Shown here: positions 22,815 through 33,240 of the stretch, piece after piece
Layout: each line of letters starts with the position of its first letter
How positions within the stretch are numbered: position 1 is the first letter of the stretch
Source of the DNA: Datisca glomerata
Taxonomy: Eukaryota; Streptophyta; Magnoliopsida; Cucurbitales; Datiscaceae
Assembly: GCA_003255025.1 (NCBI GenBank)
Contig: QANY01011432.1
Coordinates: 62,001-126,000, forward strand
Length of the DNA: 64,000 bases
Reading direction: 5' to 3'
Program-made: the position numbers and the translations under genes
Notes under the pieces: generated by a model
Seen by the model: the letters and a program-made list of their open reading frames with translations, nothing else
What the model was told of the DNA's origin: nothing
Databases searched by the model: none

Positions 22815-23700
22815 AGTGTGTAAACCTTGTCCCTTGGGTGGGTTCTGTCAAAATCTCACATCCAGTGGGTATTCCTGTTTTGTTGGACTTTCTTCCCATC
22901 TGTTCTTTCTGTTTTGTCATGCTTCCTTCCTTCAGGTATTAAGCCTCTTTCCCATATCTAGGATTCTTCTTCCTTCCGTTCAACCGTTCTTCGCATACTC
23001 ATATTCTCGTCCTCCAATGTAATATAGGCTCACGCCCATTGGAAAACCTTTTCCATGGAAAGGAGCTTCACTTTGAACAGGTCCTTGAATAAGGGTGACT
23101 TTGGGTTCATTCCTCGTCAGAAGGCCAATCTGGTGAACTGATCATCACAGTTCTCGACCTTGACCATTTCATCTTTGAAGCGGTGAGTGTACTCCCACAG
23201 GGAATCTCGTTCCTTGGTAGAGATCATCATGAGATGTTCTGAGTCTTCTATGACGATACGATATGTTGAATAATGTTCCATAAAAATGGAGGACATAATA
23301 GCAAAGTTTGTGATTGAGTGCATTGGTAAGGAGTGGTATCACTTCAAAGTCATTCCATCTAAACTGGTAGGGAACATTCTACAACTTAACTTGTCACTGT
23401 GTTGGTATAGCGCCATATCTTGTCTGAATCGTCGAAGATGGTCTACGAGATCATACTTCCCTTCGTAGCATTTGAACCTGGGCGCAAAGAATTTTTTGGG
23501 TACATGTGCTGCTAGAACTCCTGGGCGCAACGAATTTTTTGGGTAAAGGTGCTACTAGAACTCCTGGGCTTAATGATGTCCTGATAAGAGACTCAAGGTC
23601 ATTTTTTCTCGTACTCCCGAGATTCCACATCTCCATAATCTTTTGGTCAAACAGCTCCCTGATTGCTTCTTTTGACATGACTTAAGATTTCTAAACCTCT
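22815..23700 (-). pseudogene. Gag remnant of element B
   Basis: The minus ORF 23339-23530 has FAPRFKCYEGKYDLVDHLRR and CRMFPTSLDGMTLK, and ORF 23117-23323 has RDSLWEYTHRFKDEMVKVEN: successive parts of the plant gypsy gag capsid domain. The start (about 23678, MSKEAIREL) includes an internal duplication around SPGVLVAPLPKKFVAPR. Frames are broken. Confidence 0.75.
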
Positions 23701-24114
23701 CCCGTAGTTTGCTTCACAATGTTTTACGATTGGACTTCTTCTTCCCGTTGTATGTTTCTATCATTCTCGCGATCCCCTTGCCTTCCATCTCATTGGTTAC
23801 CCTCAGAGTGGGTTTCCTGCTTATCATTATTCACCCGCTGACTGACCTCTGCTCACGTTTTCATAAGTTTATTATGTAGCTTGTTGATTTGCTCTTGTAC
23901 ATTCTGTCGTGCATTGTGTGTTGCTTCAGTATTCCTTCTTTCCATCTCGTGTATCCCGTTCAGGATCGTCTGTAGTATTTTCGTGGGTGGAGTCGATTTA
24001 TCTGCATGCTCATCTTCATTTCTGGTCCTGTTGTCTCAATTTAAAACATATTGGATATGGTTCTAGGTATGTTTACGGTTTTGTAGGGTAGATCTCTTGA
24101 GCTTTTTTCTCAGA

Positions 24115-24133
24115 CTCTCAATGAAAGTACCAA
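24115..24133 (-). promoter_or_regulatory. Primer-binding region of element B
   Basis: The minus strand reads TTGGTACTTTCATTGAGAG directly after the LTR end TTTACA. One base differs from the element L site. Confidence 0.65.
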
Positions 24134-24135
24134 AA

Positions 24136-24914
24136 TGTAAATGATTTTTCCCGTCTCATTCAAGATTAAGGGAAAAATATTGATAAGGATAAACTTATGT
24201 GTGTATTAATGAGGTAGAGGGAAATGGTGATAGTCAGAATTATAAGGAGTAAATGCACTGTGTCGTCTATGTCTGGATTTTCTTGAATGTCCTGTTTTAT
24301 TGAATATATTGGCCTTATAAAGACTTTCCTAGTTGCATATATTTAATAAATATAAGATGAGGCACTCATTAAGCCTAGGGACAACACCCGTTCGTGGGGA
24401 TCTTCTCTACTCGGTATGGGTTCCTTTCTCTTCCTTATTTTCCATCTGTCTTGCTCAGTCACCCATCAATCACTACCACTTGATGATTTCCCGTGGTTCT
24501 GAGCCAATCCGTTAGAGCCACTTGGTAGTCTTCCAATCTGTCTTGTCTGGGTCAATCAACTTACCTAATCAATCACGACCACGTGATTGTTAGTTTGAAC
24601 CCTTTTTCCCGTTTCGATGTTCTATCCCATCCTTAAGGTGATGACCCCATTCTTAAGATGATGGTTCCCATTCTTTTGAAGTGATGATCCCCCGTTCTTG
24701 AGATGGTGGTTCCCGTTCTTAAAATGATGGTTCCCATTTTTGAAGTGATGATCCACTGTTCTCGAGATGTTAGGTCTCGTCCTTGAAGTGATGATAATCC
24801 GTTTGTGAATATCTTGCGACTTCGATCCGCTACCCGTTTCTACTTTTCTGAATTTTTCGCGAGTTTTGGGTAGTCCCTTTATCTACGTGGAAGCGAATAT
24901 TTTTTACTTGTTCA
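24136..24914 (-). mobile_element. 5' LTR of element B
   Basis: TGTAAATGATTTTTCCC ... TTACTTGTTCA, 779 bp. Lacks about 500 bp present in the 3' LTR, including the TATA region, so this copy has probably lost its promoter. A 26-bp U3 repeat spans 24630-24790. Confidence 0.8.
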
Positions 24915-25228
24915 CTTGCAATATTCATCTGGGAGATACCTCTACTGTCATTACTTAGGTAAGTCGTGCCAATTTACTTAGTCCTATAAAACGTGGCCTA
25001 TTACTTGATCGATATAAAAACATTTACCCAATTACATATTAGTTGTTTTTTTAACTGATGTGTTGAATTAATATATAGTTTGTTAATGGATCGTGCACGA
25101 TTTTATTGATTAATTGACAAATGTTGCAAATGCATAAGAAAAATAGTATTTAGAGTGTTTTGTTTGGGAAAAATGCTTTGGAAGTAAGTGTGTCGGTCAA
25201 CGTTGATTACGCCTTCATAATGGCTCTC

Positions 25229-25433
25229 ATTGTCATTCTCTACGAGCTTAATGAGGGCAAAAATAGAAAGAAAGTTGGTTTTGTAGTACGTACTGGCATA
25301 GGGTTAAGCACTGGCTTAGGTATTTAAGTTGATCATATAGTACTAGCTTGTCGATTTGTAAGTACAAGAAAAAGTTCAATATTTTCTACGTTTTTTTTGC
25401 AGTGGTCACTAATATCTTCAAGCTAAGTTTGAT
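25229..25433 (+). repeat. Long direct repeat X, left copy (LOR2 exon 3 end and 3' flank)
   Basis: Begins ATTGTCATTCTCTAC in LOR2 exon 3 and ends AAGCTAAGTTTGAT. A second copy lies at 30303-30508. By eye about 16 differences, nearly all transitions. The two copies bracket the copia element exactly. Confidence 0.9.
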
Positions 25434-25446
25434 ATAACTCAAGTCA

Positions 25447-26464
25447 TGGCAGAGAATTCTACAACCTAGAGTGATAGCAAAAGCAACTATACTACAAGTC
25501 TGAGTGCAATTTTTCTAAACACGCTCAACAGTGCAATATCTATCAAATTAGAAAAGAGCAATTACGTATTATGGAAGTCCCAAGTTGTACCAGTTCTAAT
25601 TGGACATGGTTTTAACGATATAGTGTTTGGTCATGCAACAAAGCCACTAAGAAACTTGGCTAAGGGGAAGCAAATCCAAAATATCTAACCTGGTTCAAAA
25701 AAGATCAAATTTTGCTCGGTTGGTTAAGAGCATCGATAAGTGAGGGAGTTGTAGGAACTGTAACTCAATATTGCACCTCAGAAGATGTATGGAAATACTT
25801 ATAAAGAAACTTTGCCAATCTTTCCAAAGCAAGATTATTACAACTTAGGAGCACACTTCAAAATGACAAGAAATGAGGAGATTCAATTGCTGATTTTTGT
25901 GATAGGATGAGAAGAACTTCAAATGGTTTGGCTGCTGCAGGTCAAAATGTTAATGAACAAGAACTGGTTGATATATGTTGAATGGTATTGGTCCTGAATT
26001 TGATTTTGTGGTGGTCAATGTCACTACAAGAGAAGGAGATTTAAGTCTAGAGGAAGTTCAATCTCTTTTCATGGTACATGAAAGCAGGTTGGAAAAGCAA
26101 CAACAAGATCAAGTTGCCAACATGAAGCTTAGTGCAGACATTGTTCAAAATGGATTTCAACAGCAACAATCAAACAAAGGAGACTATAACAGAGGTCAAA
26201 ATCAGTCTTACAGAGGATGTTTCAATGGAAGAAGAGGTGGTAGAGGTTTTGGTAGAGGAAACAATATAATTATCTGTCAGGTTTGTGCCAATCCTGACCA
26301 TGCTGCATCTGTCTGTTATTATAGGTATGATAAGAGTAATTTTCAAGGCCATGACGATTTTCAACAGCAAAGTAATCCAGTGAAACATGTCACCTTTAGC
26401 CTACATGGTTTCTACAAGTTCTGGACCCTCAGCTTATATTGTTTCACCTGCAGCTTATTTAGCT
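25447..26464 (+). pseudogene. Copia gag remnant
   Basis: Starts ATGGCAGAGAATTCTACA at 25447 with a stop at codon 8; then come LEKSNYVLWKSQVVPVLIGH, the start of the UBN2-type gag domain. The last part (25975-26466) is open, with an Arg/Gly-rich stretch and the zinc knuckle CQVCANPDHAASVC (CX2CX4HX4C) at about 26277-26318. Confidence 0.8.
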
Positions 26465-26770
26465 AATTCTGATACTATCAATGTATGGTATGGTATGCTC
26501 ATAATGCATCAACCAACCATGTCACAGCAAATCTTAGGAATTTTAACGTAGCTAAAGAATAGTAGGTAATGAGAAGCTTGTAATTGGCAATGGTAAGCTC
26601 CTTAACATTTCTCATACTGGCTTTTCCTCACTTTCTATCCCTTCAAAAAATAGCTCACTTAAACTTGACATAATCTTGAGAGTTCCGACATTAAAAGAAA
26701 TCTGATTTTAGTTTCTAAACCTACTAATGATAATAATGTATTTTTTGAGTTTCACTCTAAATCTTGTTTT

Positions 26771-28100
26771 GTGAAGGACTTAATGTCAGGAACGATTTTG
26801 CTCCAAGGAGTTCTTATAGATGGATTGTACTTGCTCACATATCCTAATGTTGAGGAACAATCAACTCTAAGTTGCTATATTCAAAGAGGTCTTCCTTCTT
26901 CAAAAAGCTCTTTAGAACTAGATAATAGTTCTGTAAGAGAGTCTTCTGAATTATTTTTTCCTTCATTGTCAATTTCTGAAAATAAAGTCAAAAGTTTAGG
27001 TTGTCATGTACCTATCTCAATGATGAATAAAAATGGTATGTTGCCTTATAATGAATCTTCCAATCTTCCCTTTTCTCCTACTGTCAAATCACAGACTCTG
27101 AAAAATATTTTTAAACCTTGTGAAGCATTCTGTGCAATCAGAAATGGTATAAAATCTGCATTTGAATCTGTTTTGTGCACTAGCAAATCCAATATCAATC
27201 TTCAAACCTGGCACCAAAGGTTATGCCATCCTTCATAAAAATTATTAAGCTTAATTCTTCAAAAGGATGATGTTCCTTACAACAGAAATGATATCACTAT
27301 TCCTAAAATCTGTGAAGCTTGCCAAAAAGGCAAAAACCATGTTCTTCCTTCCCTTCCCTATTTCCAATTCAGTTGCTAAGAAATCTTTGGATTTAATTCA
27401 TGTAGACTTATAAGGACCTGCACCTCACCTTTCTAAAGAAGGATACATATATTATATCAGTTTTCTTGATGATTCTCAAGATTCACTTGGCTATACCCCT
27501 TGAAACTTAAGTCTGAAGCCTTAGAAGTCTTTGTTATCTTTAAAACAATGATTGAAAAACAACTTCAAAAAACCATCAAAATGGTTCAATGTGACTGGGG
27601 AGGTGAATTTAGGCCTTTTACCAACTTCTTACAAAGCCAAGGAATTAGGTTCAGACACCCTTGTCCTCACATCCATCAACAAAATGAAAGAATAGAAAGA
27701 AAACATAGACACCTAGTTGAAATGGGTCTCACTCTCCTAGCTCAAGCCAATATGCCCTTGTCCTTTTGGTGGGAAGCTTTTCAAACTTCAATTTATCTTA
27801 TTATTAGGCTTCTCACACATGTTTTACAGTTTCAAAGTCCTTATCAAAATTTATTTGACTAAATTCCCAATTATGCTCATTTGAAGACCTTTGGTTGTGC
27901 TTGTTACCCTCATTTAAGACCTTATAATGTGCACAAATTTGATTTTCATACAGATATGTGTTTATTTCTTGGTTATTCAAGTATTCACAAGGGTTATAAA
28001 TGCTTGCATAAATCTGGAAGAGTCTATATCTCAAGAAATGTTATGTTTGATGAACATTTCTTTCCTTATCAGCAACTATTTACACATTCCTTTCCTCAGA
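26771..28100 (+). pseudogene. Copia GAG-pre-integrase and integrase remnant
   Basis: WHQRLCHPS and ICEACQKGK (HHCC-type zinc domain) end near 27340; LDLIHVDL gives the first catalytic Asp, CDWGGEF (ORF 27500-27862) the second, and HQQNERIERKHRH the Glu. KTFGCACYPHLRPYN and VMFDEHFFPYQ near 28050 belong to the conserved region after the core. Stops at 27237 and 27861 and frameshifts break it. Confidence 0.85.
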
Positions 28101-28499
28101 AAAATGCTACTGCAGTACCTTTACCTCAGTCTATTTCTTTTCCTTTTACCTTGGTGAAAAATGCTTCTTCTCCTCAATTTCAGGATAGTGACAAAGACAA
28201 TTCTTCTTCAGGCATTCCCAATATAAGTCCAAATATCTTTTCTCAAGAAGTGAGTGAAAATTTGAATACAAGTTATAATCATAATGAGACAATAAGACCT
28301 GATTTTCCTTCTATAGCAGACAAGCTAGTCATAAACCTACCAATTGAACCTTTGTCTCAAATTGTTCCAACACCTGCCTCACAAGTTTCAAATACCACCA
28401 AAACCATTATTCAACCATCCTTACACCCAATGACAACTAGATCGAAAAATAACATGTTCAAACCTAAAGCATTGACTGCAACTAAGCACCCTCTATCCA

Positions 28500-29360
28500 C
28501 TACTCATCTTCTTGCTGAACCAACCTCCATCAAACAAGCTCTTAGTGAACTTAATTGGTATAATGCTATGGTTGAAGAGTTTTCTGCTTTAATCAAGCAT
28601 CGAACTTGGGAGCTTGTTCCCTATGAATCTAGAATGACTGCTTTGGGAAACAAGTGGGTGTTTAGGATGAAATTAAATCCAGATGGTAGTATACAAAGGT
28701 TTAAAGCTAGATTGGTTGTTAAGCGCTTTCATCAAACTATAGGTATTGATTTTATAGAAACATTTAGCCCTGTCATTAAGCCTACAACAGTCAGGAGAGT
28801 TCTTCATCTGGCTGTCAGCTTTGGTTGGATGCTAATAATGCCTTCCTCAATGGTATTATAACTGAAATCATATACATGACTCAACCATCAGGTTTTGAAG
28901 ATAGTCACAAGGCTCATCATGTATGCAAGCTCAAAAAGGCTTTGTATCGGCTTAAACAAGCTCCTCGAGCTTGGTATGATAGGTTGAAGTTAGTTCTAGT
29001 GTAGTGGGGCTTCAAGAATGAAAAATCTGACTCTTCCTTGTTTATCTATCATAATTCATCTGACATTTTATTCTTGCTGGTATATGTTGATGATATGTTG
29101 ATTACAGGCAACAATTTCAGACTCTTACAAAACATTGTGACAGATTTGAACAAGTTTTTTGCCTTAAAGGATCTTAGACCTATACATTATTTCTTGGGAG
29201 TTTAGGTTTTTAGGAACAAGAGTGGTTTGTTTTTGTCCCAAACCAAGTACATTAGAGAGTTACTTGTTAAAGTGAAAATGGAGGGTGCTGAACCTGCTCC
29301 CTCACCTGGTTTAGTGTCAAATGTTTTAGCTTTGATAGAAGGGGAGCCTTTGAAAGATGT
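28500..29360 (+). pseudogene. Copia reverse transcriptase remnant
   Basis: WELVPYESRMTALGNKWVFR begins the domain, then [39 protein letters not shown] and the catalytic YVDD at 29083-29094. A frameshift at about 28830 ([10 protein letters not shown]) and stop codons near 29002 and 29204 inactivate it. Confidence 0.88.
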
Positions 29361-30034
29361 CACCTTGTTCAGAAGTGTCATAGGAGCCCTGTAGTACTTG
29401 TCTTTTAACTAGACCTGATATTATTTTTATGGTAAACAAATTGAGTGAGTTTCTTTACAAACCAACTGAGGTACATTGGCATGCTTGCAAGATATTGTTG
29501 AGGTATCTAAAGGGCACCATTACAGAAGGTATTCAGCTCAAACCATCTACTTCTCTCACCATTCAAACTTATTCTGATGAATTAAATATTGATGATAGAT
29601 GTTCTATTGGCGCTTATACAATCTACTTGGGAGATAATTTGATCTCTTGGTCCTCCAAGAAGCAAAATGTGGTAGCTCGATCAAGTGTAGAAAGTGAATA
29701 TAGGTCCATGGAAAATGATGCAACAGAGATGATTTGGTTTCAAAGTATTCTTTTTGAGTTGTATTTTCATCTTACTCAACCTCCTATACTATGGGTTGAC
29801 AATATCAGTTCTTTAGCCTTGGCTTCTAATCTCGTGCATCATGCAAGAACCAAGTATATTGAGCTTGATCTTCATTTTATTCGAGATAGAGTTCATAAAA
29901 GGCAACTTGATATTAGGTTTGTACAATCTCTGGATCAACTTGCTGACTTGCTTACCAAAATTCTTTCCACTCCCAGATTTTTGTATCTCAAGTCCAAGCT
30001 CAAGGTGGTCTCTTCCCCCTTTCACTTGAGGGGG
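29361..30034 (+). pseudogene. Copia RNase H remnant
   Basis: ORF 29429-30103 contains VHWHACKILLRYLKGT, ISWSSKKQNVVARSSVESEY and ADLLTKILSTPRF, all standard for copia RNase H. YSDELNIDDR replaces the usual YSDADWAG-type stretch, so a catalytic Asp may be lost. The upstream RSVIGAL has a stop before YLS. Confidence 0.85.
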
Positions 30035-30036
30035 GA
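30028..30036 (+). promoter_or_regulatory. Polypurine tract of the copia element
   Basis: GAGGGGGGA directly precedes TGTTAAGAATAAG, the start of the 3' LTR: the expected plus-strand priming site. Confidence 0.75.
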
Positions 30037-30303
30037 TGTTAAGAATAAGTCCAGTAATGATAAGAAGAAAACAAGTCAGCATCCTAGTCACTCAAGTGGC
30101 TGATAACTGCCAAGTAGGACTGGCAGTTAGTCTTTGGTTGAATCAGTTAGGTAGTTTTGTTTTAACTAATATTGGTTAATATCAGCTTCTTCCTTTATAT
30201 GTTATCTTGGTAGTTTTCTGATATAATCGTTGCCTTAGTTGAGTTGTCATCTCTATTTAAAATACAAGTCTTCTTGCCTCTCTCGACATATGAGAGTTTG
30301 GCA
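30037..30303 (+). mobile_element. 3' LTR of the copia element
   Basis: TGTTAAGAATAAGTCC ... GAGAGTTTGGCA, 267 bp, with TG...CA ends. Its last A is shared with the first base of the right X copy. Confidence 0.8.
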
Positions 30304-30508
30304 TTGTCATTCTCTACAAGCTTAATGAGGGCAAAAACAGAAAGAAAGTTGGTTCTGTGGTACGTACTGGCGTAAGATTAAGCACCGGTTTAGGTATTTA
30401 AGTTGATCATATAGTACTAGCCCGTCGATTTGTAAATACAACAAAAAGTTCAATATTTTCTACGTTTTTTTTTGCGATGGTCACTAATATCTTCAAGCTA
30501 AGTTTGAT
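30303..30508 (+). repeat. Long direct repeat X, right copy
   Basis: Second copy of 25229-25433. It includes the last part of LOR2 exon 3 (from ATTGTCATTCTC to a stop near 30401) and about 107 bp of 3' flank. Beyond 30508 the sequence continues as the true LOR2 downstream flank. Confidence 0.9.
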
Positions 30509-32993
30509 TTATAGTTATGGAGTGATAGAAAAATGTATATATACTCTTGTTAATTAGGTGGTTAAAGAGTATTCTAGTTTCCAGTTCCATCGTGATCTAA
30601 TTAAGTTATGTGCTATAAATTATAACCCTTAGATACTATTCTTCCTTCAATAATTAATTGATTAATTAGCACATATATATTGATACAATATTTAGTTCAT
30701 CTGTTCATATGTTTCAAAGTCAGAAAAGGGATCAATAAACGGGAATAATTTATTGACTAGAGGGATTATAAAGAGTACTCTTCTCTTTATTAGGGTACGT
30801 AGAGTCACATATCAAAGGGTTGTCTTACAGAATTGCTAGAGTATAGTCGATTAAACCCTTTATCAATTCTTGTATGTACATACTTATGAATCTCGCTCAA
30901 AACAAAAGTCGTTCCTATTCAAAATATAATTTAAGCACAATATATAGCTGAATACTGGATAGGAAATTATAATTATAATAAGATATGATCAAACTCACAG
31001 TGTCTGCCTTTTAGTTCCAATTTCAGCAGGTATTTGGTTTCGCAATAAATGATGGAGTCTGATTATATATGATCACCTGAAAATTAATATTGCGCAAATG
31101 TAGCCGTTGTTGCATACATATGCTTAGTGACGTTTAAAAGTTATCGTTGAGAATCAAGCCCAAATTCTCTAGGATTAGAAGTAAGTTTCTTTTCTTGGTC
31201 GGTTAACTTAATTTACAATTTTAATATTTTCACTCAGGTTATCGAAATCATTTCTCGAAGGACTATTTTTCTGGTTTCCCGAATTAAAAAAAATACAATA
31301 ATAGGAATTAAGGATAATCTCTAGAGAAATGGTTATTTGCAATGGAAGCAGACCAAAACATTGATAAAGTGCTATTGTACTGCAACAAAGATGGATCGAA
31401 TTTGGCACTAATTGCTAAGAGAGGGTTCTGGGTTTTTGCTAAGAGAGAGATTTTAAATCCATGGTTATCCTCTCTTTTTATGTTTGTGTAATCCATGGTT
31501 ACCCTCTCTTTTTTATTTTTGCTCTTTTGTTCGACTCGTCCATGAAGTACTCCAGGCAAGAGACACAGAAGAGAGAGTGATCTTTTAGGGAAGGCAAATA
31601 TATATATAGTTTGGTGTGTACTATAAATAGTCCTGTAATTAATAGTCTCATAAGTAGTTAATAGTCTTGTACTTTTATTTATTTATAAAAATATATAATA
31701 TATGACATTATTATTTAATTAACAAATTTAAAAACTTGTTGGTAAGATGAAAATATAGGGAAAAAGGAAGTGACATAGTTAATAGTTGACAAAAAGAAAA
31801 GAAGAGTTACAAGTGTATGAGCATAAATATTTACCATTCTTTTTTCATTCCACCCAAGCACCAAACCCGTCCAGCCATGAACTTTCAAATTGCATGCCTT
31901 CATATTTGAGAAGAACATTCTTGGCAAAATTATCATTTTAGAAAAATGTAAGTTATTCATAGCATAACTTTTAATTTCTTTTTTATTTTTGATGGATTTG
32001 ATTCTCCCAATTCAATTTGATAAAAAAGTTTTTTAAGTTTAAGAGCTTTGTATAATTAAATTAGCCGATCAATGTTTTAATAACTTGATATTGTAATGTT
32101 TTTATTTTAACTAATTGATAAACTTGATAAACTTTCTTATCAACTTTCTTATTTATTTTTCAACTTCAAAATTCTAGATGACATATATTTCGTTTTATTT
32201 AACATTATCATAGTTCTTTTATATCAATTTTATATTATTATGCATATTATAATTTATTGTGATACATAATAATTCCAAATTGGCATATAATCTATTTGGG
32301 TGAACAATTTTCATTAACTAAGTTAATTTCTTTCGTTGAAGTTAGATATTAGAAAACGTCACATGATAATTTTTTTGTTTTGTTGGGACCATAAATTATA
32401 AGTAAGAACTATATTATTTAGTCTAAAAATCTTCAATTTATTGGAATAGAAATTTTTTGATTTGATTTGTAAAATATTAAAATATCAGTTTTTAAACTTC
32501 TATTATTTTTAGCTAGAATTTTTGTTTCTTTTTTTGCTTTTTAAATTAGTTTTTAATCATTTAAATGTATAATCAATTACTCTTGTGTTAAATTTCATGC
32601 TACTTAATTTGTTTTACATTTAATTGAATATACTATTGGTGTAATATTAAGTAATGATAAAAAATATGACGTGTTAAAAATATCATAAAATATATCCACA
32701 AAAATAAAAACATCAAAATTAGTCATTACACTCGTCCCAAGAAAATCACGTGGCAAAAAAATTTTCAACGACAACCCACGAAAAAATATTCCAGCCGTCA
32801 ATTGTTTATATAATATATACCGTATATTTATATATACCACATATATATTTTATATATACCATATATATTATATAAATTTTTTAAAAATTGCACTTAATTT
32901 CGCTGAATGCCAGGATGTCGTTTTTTGACATCAATTTCTTTTTTCTTTTTTTAGCTTTGAGGGTGATTATTTTTTTATTTTTCTTTCAACATT
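30509..32993. other. AT-rich intergenic DNA, no gene seen
   Basis: Short ORFs only. 31430-31520 holds two diverged copies of TCCATGGTTATCCTCTCTTTTT. 32800-32880 is a TATATACCATATATATA low-complexity tract. I recognise no element end. Confidence 0.5.
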
Positions 32994-33240
32994 GGCTACT
33001 TTCGGCGGGCAATGATGACGCTGACACTGGGAGTTGCTCGAGCTTTGGTCGAGTGTTTTATGCTCGGTGCCCTCCATCTACTCGAGACAGTGTATCTTGA
33101 CCTTCCTTGGAGTCGACCCGATAAGGTCGACTTCTTCCTTCTAGGTGGTCGGGCCTTAAGCCCTTCTCATGTCATAATCTTCTCAGCGTAGTGAGACACA
33201 TGTTGCCATATTAAAAGTAGAGCAGGGAATGCCCATAATA
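32994..33240 (-). mobile_element. 3' LTR fragment of Tat-like element C
   Basis: Matches the first 250 bp of the plus-sense LTR at 38935 in inverse orientation (GGGCATTCCCTGCTCTACTT, GAGAAGGGCTTAAGGC, ACTCCCAGTGTCAGC). It is cut off at 32994; the LTR start is near 33240, with TG changed to TA. Confidence 0.75.

Larger units (their letters stand above)
15804..24914 (-). mobile_element. Element B, Tat-like gypsy element in LOR2 exon 2
   Basis: 9.1 kb, flanked by the perfect 5-bp duplication CTTGC (15799-15803 and 24915-24919). In minus sense: 5' LTR 24914-24136, primer site, gag (about 23700-22815), a deletion removing protease and most of RT, RT end and RNase H (22740-21740), integrase (21400-20360), a 59-bp tandem repeat (20345-20085), an antisense extra ORF (19670-17690), then the 3' LTR (17017-15804). 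It interrupts LOR2 exon 2 only 16 bp from element L's right duplication. Confidence 0.88.
12347..25327 (+). pseudogene. LOR2, LURP-one-related pseudogene split by two LTR elements
   Basis: Exon 1 is 12347-12589 (81 codons, MAEATSRY... to ISFENK). Exon 2 starts at 12676 (LISTHRRWQVFRGD), runs to 12848, resumes at 15788-15803, and again at 24920-24958. Exon 3 is 25130-25327. Removing elements L and B and one copy of each 5-bp duplication leaves exon 2 in frame with LOR1 (SWMEKSC against SWFERSC). Three lesions remain: the last codon of exon 2 is TAG where LOR1 has CAG, codon 8 of exon 3 is TAG where LOR1 has CAG, and the exon 3 acceptor is CAA where LOR1 has CAG. Exon 3 would extend about 17 residues beyond LOR1. 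The ORF opened upstream at 12200 is not conserved; ATG 12347 matches the LOR1 start. Confidence 0.9.
25434..30303 (+). mobile_element. Ty1/copia element lacking its 5' LTR
   Basis: Gag, integrase, RT and RNase H occur in copia order, ending in a polypurine tract and a 267-bp 3' LTR. The left end is 13 bp before the gag ATG, so the 5' LTR and primer site are absent. Several stops and frameshifts make it inactive. It lies between the two X copies, within the LOR2 3' region. Related by sequence to the minus-sense copia at 45065-64000 (the same GAGGGGGGA tract and similar integrase and RNase H). Confidence 0.9.

Noticed and set aside
12847..24914. One composite insertion with inverted LTR ends and a small target deletion
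   Set aside because: The LOR2 segment GGATGGAGAAATCTTGC at 15787-15803 and the AGTTG and CTTGC duplications show two separate insertions.
25229..30508. X copies as LTRs of the copia element
   Set aside because: They contain LOR2 exon 3 coding sequence and lack TG...CA ends; a true 3' LTR with polypurine tract lies at 30037-30303.
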